This document shows positions 59,752 to 64,000 of a DNA stretch of 64,000 bases, piece by piece. Under the pieces are notes generated by a model. That model was not told the DNA's origin, made no database searches, and saw only the letters and a program-made list of their open reading frames with translations. Every line of letters begins with the position of its first letter. The stretch's first letter is position 1. A program made the position numbers and the translations under genes. Origin of the DNA: Parachlamydiales bacterium (GTDB lineage Bacteria; Chlamydiota; Chlamydiia; Chlamydiales; SM23-39); contig JAIBBX010000001.1 of the NCBI GenBank assembly GCA_019694475.1, positions 254,001-318,000 of the forward strand. The letters run 5' to 3'.

Positions 59752-60750
59752 ATGGCAGAACCGATACTAGTCACCGGCGGCGCGGGTTACATTGGAAGCC
59801 ACACCTGCAAAGCCCTTGCAATGGCGGGATGGCAGCCCGTTGTATTCGATAATTTGTCCACCGGCCACGGCTACGCCGTCAAATGGGGCCCTTTCATTCA
59901 GGGCGATCTCAATGACAGAGCGGCTCTTGATAAAGCATTCACAACCTACAAACCCAAAGCAGTGATCCACTTTGCTGCAGATGCGATCGTTATCGAATCG
60001 ATGACGAATCCCGGCAAATACTACCGCAACAATGTCGGCAGCACCATCTCGCTTTTAGAAGCGATGCGCGATCATGAAGTCAAAAAACTTGTCTTTTCCA
60101 GCACCTGCGCAACATATGGAAATGCCATTTTCAATCCGATTACGGAAAAGCATCCGGTGCAACCGATCAATCCATATGGAAGATCAAAATGGATGAATGA
60201 AGAGATTATTCATGATTTTGAAAAGGCTCACGGATTGGAAGCTGTTATTTTGCGCTACTTCAATGCAGCAGGAGCTGATCTAGAAACGCAGATCGGCGAA
60301 AACCACGCCCCAGAAACACATCTCATCCCAAACATCATCCAAACAGCGCTGGGAATTAGGGAAGAAATCGTCGTTTACGGAACTGATTTCCCTTCAAAAG
60401 ATGGCAGCGCTGTTAGAGATTACATCCACGTGATGGATTTGGCGGCAGCGCACGTCGCAGCGTTGAACGCCCCGAAAAACACGATCAATTTGGGATCTGG
60501 AAGCGGCTATTCGGTTCTAGAGATCATTCAAGCTGTTCAACAATTTTGCGGCCATCAGATCTCTGTTCGGCTCGAAAATAGACGCGAAGGAGAGCCCGGC
60601 ATTTTGACGGCCGATTTTGGAAAAGCGAGAGAGGTTTTGGGTTGGAGCCCAAAATTTTCCGATTTGCCAACTCTCATCGAATCGGCATGGAAATGGCATC
60701 AGCTTCTGCATGAAAATGCCCATCTGGTAAAATCTGTGCTCAAATGCTAA
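59752..60750 (+). CDS. galE: UDP-glucose 4-epimerase
   Basis: Interconverts UDP-glucose and UDP-galactose. It has 332 residues. The NAD motif VTGGAGYIGSHTCKAL is at residue 7. The catalytic SSTCATYGN and YGRSKWMNE (YxxxK) lie at about residues 117-150, followed by LRYFNAAGAD and the C-terminal sugar-binding VYGTDFPSKDGSAVRDYIHVMDLA. The length is normal. It overlaps the next gene by 7 bp. Together with ugd and the glycosyltransferases it supplies sugars for lipo-oligosaccharide or other glycans. Start ATG 59752. Confidence 0.94.
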   Translation: MAEPILVTGGAGYIGSHTCKALAMAGWQPVVFDNLSTGHGYAVKWGPFIQGDLNDRAALDKAFTTYKPKAVIHFAADAIVIESMTNPGKYYRNNVGSTISLLEAMRDHEVKKLVFSSTCATYGNAIFNPITEKHPVQPINPYGRSKWMNEEIIHDFEKAHGLEAVILRYFNAAGADLETQIGENHAPETHLIPNIIQTALGIREEIVVYGTDFPSKDGSAVRDYIHVMDLAAAHVAALNAPKNTINLGSGSGYSVLEIIQAVQQFCGHQISVRLENRREGEPGILTADFGKAREVLGWSPKFSDLPTLIESAWKWHQLLHENAHLVKSVLKC

Positions 60751-61265
60751 TCCTCGCTTTTCTTCTATCTACGATCGCCCTCATCTTCCAATCGATCTTC
60801 CTTCCCCACATTTCGATTCTTGCCTTCTCCCCTTTTCTTGCGCTTGCGCTATTACGCGGCACTTTCCATCAGGCTTTATGGCTCAGCTGCATTTCGGGGT
60901 GCATCATGGACCTCATTTCCAATGATCCGATGGGAGTACATGCACTAAATTACACGCTCGTAGCCGCCATTCTTTTCAAAACAAGAAGGCATTTTTTATA
61001 CGATGAACCATTCCATCTTTCATTGCTCACCGCATTTTTTTCCTTTCTTTCCACAATTTTTCAGGTTCTCATCCTTTTTCTTTTTGACAGAAGAGTGCCT
61101 GTTCAGGGAAGATGGGCAATAGCTGATTTTTTTGGGATGCCAGTCATTGACGGCCTCTATGCATTCGTTTGGTTTGCAGGACCGCTGGCCCTTTATTCAA
61201 AACAAAAAAAAATGTGGGATCTATTTTGGATCAAACGAAAGAGAGCCTCTCGCACATCACATTGA
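60744..61265 (+). CDS. MreD-like membrane protein
   Basis: A 173-residue polytopic membrane protein with about five hydrophobic helices. It resembles MreD-type rod-shape proteins in size and layout: the start LILAFLLSTIALIFQSIFLP, and FSPFLALALLRGTFHQALWLSCISGCIMDLISNDPMGVHALNYTLV with the typical 'G-x-x-x-D-x-x-s-x-x-P-x-G' turn. Chlamydiae use Mre proteins for division. Other Mre genes are not in the window. The gene overlaps galE by 7 bp and suhB by 40 bp, so the three are probably one unit. MreD assignment is moderate. Confidence 0.6.
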   Translation: MLILAFLLSTIALIFQSIFLPHISILAFSPFLALALLRGTFHQALWLSCISGCIMDLISNDPMGVHALNYTLVAAILFKTRRHFLYDEPFHLSLLTAFFSFLSTIFQVLILFLFDRRVPVQGRWAIADFFGMPVIDGLYAFVWFAGPLALYSKQKKMWDLFWIKRKRASRTSH

Positions 61266-62026
61266 TCGCAATAGAAGCCGCTTTGCTCGGCGGCGAAATC
61301 CTTCGCCAAGGATTTGGCACCCACTTTGCCATCAAAACCAAAGAAGGACAGCACAATCTCGTCACAGAATACGATCATAAATCAGAAAAGGCGATCATTG
61401 AATTCATTGGGTCCAATGTCAAAGGATCTCATTTCCTTGCAGAAGAGAGCGGCACGTCAGGGGGCGGAGAAATTTTGTGGATCATCGACCCGCTTGATGG
61501 AACCGTCAACTTTGCCCATCAATTGCCCATCTTTTCCGTGAGCATAGCCGCGCAAAAAGAGGGAAAAGTGGTCGCAGGCGTTGTATATCAGCCGATCACT
61601 CATGAGCTTTTTGTCGCAGAAAGCGGCAAAGGGGCCTTTTTGAACGGCCAAAAAATCAAAGTCTCCGATGTATCGCAGATGGAAAAGGCCATTTTAGCAA
61701 CCGGATTTCCTTATAATCTGGCCAAAAACCCATTTCATTGCATCGATCATTTCGTGGACATTCTCAAGCTTGGCATCCCCATCCGCCGTCTTGGTTCTGC
61801 CGCCATCGACATGGCCTACACTGCTTCGGGGAGATTCGAGGGGTTTTTCGAAGTGGAGCTCGGCCCTTGGGATGTCGCAGCTGGAAAACTGCTCATTGAA
61901 GAAGCCGGCGGCAAAGTGACTCATTGGGATGGAAGACCATTCAATATCAACTCACGCGAAACTGTCTTTGCATCGAATGGAAAAATCCACGCTGCAGGAT
62001 GCAAAATATTGAGCCGCAAGGTCTGA
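61226..62026 (+). CDS. suhB: Inositol monophosphatase family protein
   Basis: A 266-residue metal-dependent phosphatase. The metal site is in LAEESG (about residue 70) and WIIDPLDGTVNFAHQLPIFSVSIA (about 88). The C-terminal motif is GPWDVAAGKLLIEEAGGKVT (about 215). In bacteria, SuhB-type proteins also affect rRNA transcription, so the physiological role is open. I chose a TTG at 61226 (MDQTKESL...), which fits the family N-terminus; a longer start at ATG 61169 would add an overlapping, unrelated stretch from the MreD-like gene. It follows galE and the MreD-like gene and precedes the folD-apbE gene by 1 bp. Confidence 0.85.
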   Translation: MDQTKESLSHITLIAIEAALLGGEILRQGFGTHFAIKTKEGQHNLVTEYDHKSEKAIIEFIGSNVKGSHFLAEESGTSGGGEILWIIDPLDGTVNFAHQLPIFSVSIAAQKEGKVVAGVVYQPITHELFVAESGKGAFLNGQKIKVSDVSQMEKAILATGFPYNLAKNPFHCIDHFVDILKLGIPIRRLGSAAIDMAYTASGRFEGFFEVELGPWDVAAGKLLIEEAGGKVTHWDGRPFNINSRETVFASNGKIHAAGCKILSRKV

Positions 62027-62027
62027 C

Positions 62028-63743
62028 ATGCTGCTAGATGGAAAAAAAATAAGCGCAGAGATCCAAGCGGAAATCCACAAGAAAGTAGCAGCTTTGGGAA
62101 GAAAGCCGGGTTTGTCGGTCATTTTAGTCGGCGATAATCCGGCATCCAAAACCTATGTGAAAGCAAAAAGTAAAGCGTGCGCTCATGTAGGGATTTTCTC
62201 CAGAACCATCGAATTGCCTGCAACGATTGCTCAAAGCGATCTTCTCAAACAAATCGAAATGTTGAATCGCGATCCGGAAGTGAATGGGATTTTAGTTCAA
62301 TTGCCATTGCCCCAACATATCGATGAAAAAATCATCATGGCATCTATCGATCCGAAAAAAGATGTAGATGGCTTTCATCCGGTCAATGTAGGAAAAATGC
62401 TCCTTGGCGAAGAGGGGGGATTTTTGCCCTGCACTCCCCTCGGCATCAAAGTGCTTTTGGAAAGAAGCCGGATTGAAACTTCTGGAAAACATGTGGTGAT
62501 CCTAGGCAGAAGCAATATTGTGGGAAAACCGCTCGCCGCTATTCTGATGCAAAAAAAAGCGGGTTGCAACGCCACGGTGACGGTAGCTCACAGCCAATCG
62601 GAACGGCTCGCCGATCTGACCCGATCAGCCGATATTTTGGTTGCAGCAATTGGCAAACCCCATTTTATCACAAAAGACCTTGTGAAAAGACACGCAACCG
62701 TCATCGATGTTGGAATCAACCGGCTCCCCGACGGAAAACTGGTGGGCGATGTCGATTTCAAAGCAGTTTCCGAGGTCGCGGACCACATCACTCCTGTTCC
62801 CGGAGGCATCGGACCTATGACTATTGCGATGCTACTCCAAAACACACTGTCGGCATTTCTCAAAATGGCTCTCTTCCTGATTCTTTTAGCCTCCTGCCAA
62901 AAGAAAAACCCTTGCACCCATTTCAATGGGGAAGCGATGTCTATGCCTTACCAAATCATTGTAGGCAAATCGCTTTCCAATAAAGAGCAAAGAGCTGTAA
63001 AAGAGGTCATTGAACAAACGTTCGCTCAAGTACATGACACTTTTGACAACTGGAATCCAGATTCGGAAATTTCCAAAATCAATCATGCAGAAAAAGAGAC
63101 GCTCATCCCCCTCTCCCCTCCTCTGCAAAATCTACTCGATCTTTGCAGCGAAATGGTTACTGTTAGCGGCGGCAGATTCGATCCGACTATAGAGCCGTTG
63201 AAAGCAAATGCGAATGCCCTCGATCTTGCTGATGCGATCGGCTGGAACCATCTTTCGATTCACAATGGCATTTTAAAAAAGGACAATCGTTCAACTGCCC
63301 TTGATTTAGGCGGGATAGCGAAAGGAATGTGCATCGATTGGATCGTAGAGCGGCTGCAAAGCCAAGGCATTGAAGATCTTGTTGTCGAATGGGCTGGCGA
63401 TATCCGAGCCCTTGGCCACCATCCTGACCAAGGCGATTGGCTAGTTCCGGTCAACCCAGCGCTCACTGTCGGCAAACAGCCGATGGCGCCGATTCCGCTG
63501 CGCAACTGCGCAATGGCCACCTCGCGCAACATTGGTCTCATTGATCCACTCACCTTGAGCGCTACAGAGAAAACCCCTTTTTCGATTGTCGGCGCCTGCG
63601 TGATTGCCCCCACTTGCGCCTTAGCAGATGCACTGGCCACAGCGGCTATTCTTTTCCCGACTCGCAAAGAGGCGGAAAGCTGGGCCCAAGAAGTGGTCGA
63701 AAAATATCCCGATGTGCGCTTTTGGATTTTAAGCTATAGGTAG
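62028..63743 (+). CDS. In-frame fusion of FolD and ApbE
   Basis: A 571-residue frame joining two enzymes. Residues 1-279 are FolD (methylene-THF dehydrogenase/cyclohydrolase): SKTYVKAKSKAC with catalytic Lys, ILVQLPLPQHI, VVILGRSNIVGKPLAAILM and ITPVPGGIGPMTIAML. Residue 280 is Met, followed by MALFLILLASC, a lipoprotein signal. From there ApbE (FMN transferase of Na+-pumping enzymes) follows: GGRFDPTIEPL, ALDLGGIAKGM, TSRNIGLIDPL and ALADALATAAILF. As I recall, the two genes are neighbours in Chlamydia. ApbE works outside the inner membrane, so it may also be made separately from ATG 62865. There is no stop between them. A lost stop or sequence error is possible. Confidence 0.85.
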   Translation: MLLDGKKISAEIQAEIHKKVAALGRKPGLSVILVGDNPASKTYVKAKSKACAHVGIFSRTIELPATIAQSDLLKQIEMLNRDPEVNGILVQLPLPQHIDEKIIMASIDPKKDVDGFHPVNVGKMLLGEEGGFLPCTPLGIKVLLERSRIETSGKHVVILGRSNIVGKPLAAILMQKKAGCNATVTVAHSQSERLADLTRSADILVAAIGKPHFITKDLVKRHATVIDVGINRLPDGKLVGDVDFKAVSEVADHITPVPGGIGPMTIAMLLQNTLSAFLKMALFLILLASCQKKNPCTHFNGEAMSMPYQIIVGKSLSNKEQRAVKEVIEQTFAQVHDTFDNWNPDSEISKINHAEKETLIPLSPPLQNLLDLCSEMVTVSGGRFDPTIEPLKANANALDLADAIGWNHLSIHNGILKKDNRSTALDLGGIAKGMCIDWIVERLQSQGIEDLVVEWAGDIRALGHHPDQGDWLVPVNPALTVGKQPMAPIPLRNCAMATSRNIGLIDPLTLSATEKTPFSIVGACVIAPTCALADALATAAILFPTRKEAESWAQEVVEKYPDVRFWILSYR

Positions 63744-63745
63744 GA

Positions 63746-64000
63746 ATGATGCTCAAAACAGTCTATTTTGATCTTGGAAACGTGCTTGTTTTCTTCAGTC
63801 TTCCCAAAATGCTGGAACAAATGGGTAAATGCACAGGCCTTTCTCCAGAAGACGTAAAACATCTGCTCTTCAACACCAATCTGCGGGAGCTTTATGAAAA
63901 AGGGGTGATCCATACCGAAGATCTATTCAAGGCTTTCCAAAACCGCTCTTCAAAACCCTTTAGTTTAGATGAATTCACCCATTCCTTTTGCGATATCTTT
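63746..64000 (+). CDS. HAD-superfamily hydrolase, N-terminal part (cut by window end)
   Basis: The frame is open to the last base, giving 85 residues. The start MMLKTVYFDLGNVLVFFSL carries the HAD nucleophile motif (DxG, here FDLGN) of the HAD-IA group, as in YihX-like sugar phosphatases. The helical cap region begins at LPKMLEQMGKCTGLSPEDVKHLL. Two adjacent ATGs (63746 and 63749) are possible starts; AGGA just upstream is closer to the second. It begins 3 bp after the folD-apbE stop, so it is likely co-transcribed. The function is unknown, and the other motifs lie beyond the window. Confidence 0.75.
   Translation, partial: MMLKTVYFDLGNVLVFFSLPKMLEQMGKCTGLSPEDVKHLLFNTNLRELYEKGVIHTEDLFKAFQNRSSKPFSLDEFTHSFCDIF

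Overview
The window looks like the chromosome of an environmental chlamydia (phylum Chlamydiota, order Parachlamydiales). No single marker proves this. It rests on an ADP/ATP-type nucleotide translocase with a second related carrier, a PPi-type phosphofructokinase, KDO transferase (waaA) next to leuS, and pyrG-ruvX-zwf-opcA-pgl and rpmG-lolC-lolD in the order I recall from Chlamydia. Candidate host-directed proteins (a eukaryotic-type ubiquitin protease, a PP2C phosphatase, Inc-like hydrophobic proteins) fit the same picture. Base composition looks moderate, perhaps mid-40s % GC by eye, closer to Waddlia than to Parachlamydia. I cannot name the species.

Layout. 1-5.1 kb: a large filamentous-hemagglutinin-like exoprotein, a small membrane protein overlapping a UbiG-like methyltransferase, and thiol peroxidase. 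5.1-11 kb: malic enzyme, a nucleotide translocase, a distant carrier relative and an HD phosphohydrolase. 11-12.8 kb: a CPBP membrane protease and an AbrB/Doc toxin-antitoxin pair split by a 179-bp foldback element. 12.7-17.1 kb: GuaC-like enzyme, glycosyltransferase, MFS exporter, two small enzymes or regulators, and two CAU tRNA genes flanking a palindrome. 17.2-23.7 kb: a sugar transferase, a TPP riboswitch in front of a 77-residue unknown ORF, waaA-leuS, and a lipase-like protein. 23.8-30.9 kb: a 1834-residue RHS protein whose tail looks like an alpha/beta hydrolase, followed by a tightly linked lipoprotein and a secreted protein. 30.9-38.2 kb: methyltransferase, metallo-hydrolase, MATE exporter, a USP-type deubiquitinase, PPi-phosphofructokinase and serine dehydratase. 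38.3-43.6 kb: CTP synthase and the oxidative pentose-phosphate genes. 43.7-50.1 kb: a probably abundant Inc-like protein, tsaD, rpmG, LolCD, ugd and a prenyl synthase. 50.2-59.7 kb: an unknown effector-like protein, a second and cysteine-rich hemagglutinin-like exoprotein, an unknown membrane protein and a PP2C phosphatase. 59.7-64 kb: galE, an MreD-like protein, suhB, an in-frame folD-apbE fusion and a truncated HAD hydrolase.

Together the genes cover central carbon and NADPH metabolism, envelope building (LPS, lipoprotein sorting, sugar nucleotides) and nucleotide uptake, mixed with accessory surface proteins, toxins and likely effectors. The items I rate highest are the membrane-anchored USP deubiquitinase placed 8 bp behind a metabolic pair, the RHS-hydrolase toxin with candidate immunity gene, the orphan TPP riboswitch, the foldback element inside the toxin-antitoxin operon, and the FolD-ApbE fusion. 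All function calls come from reading motifs; no database search was run.
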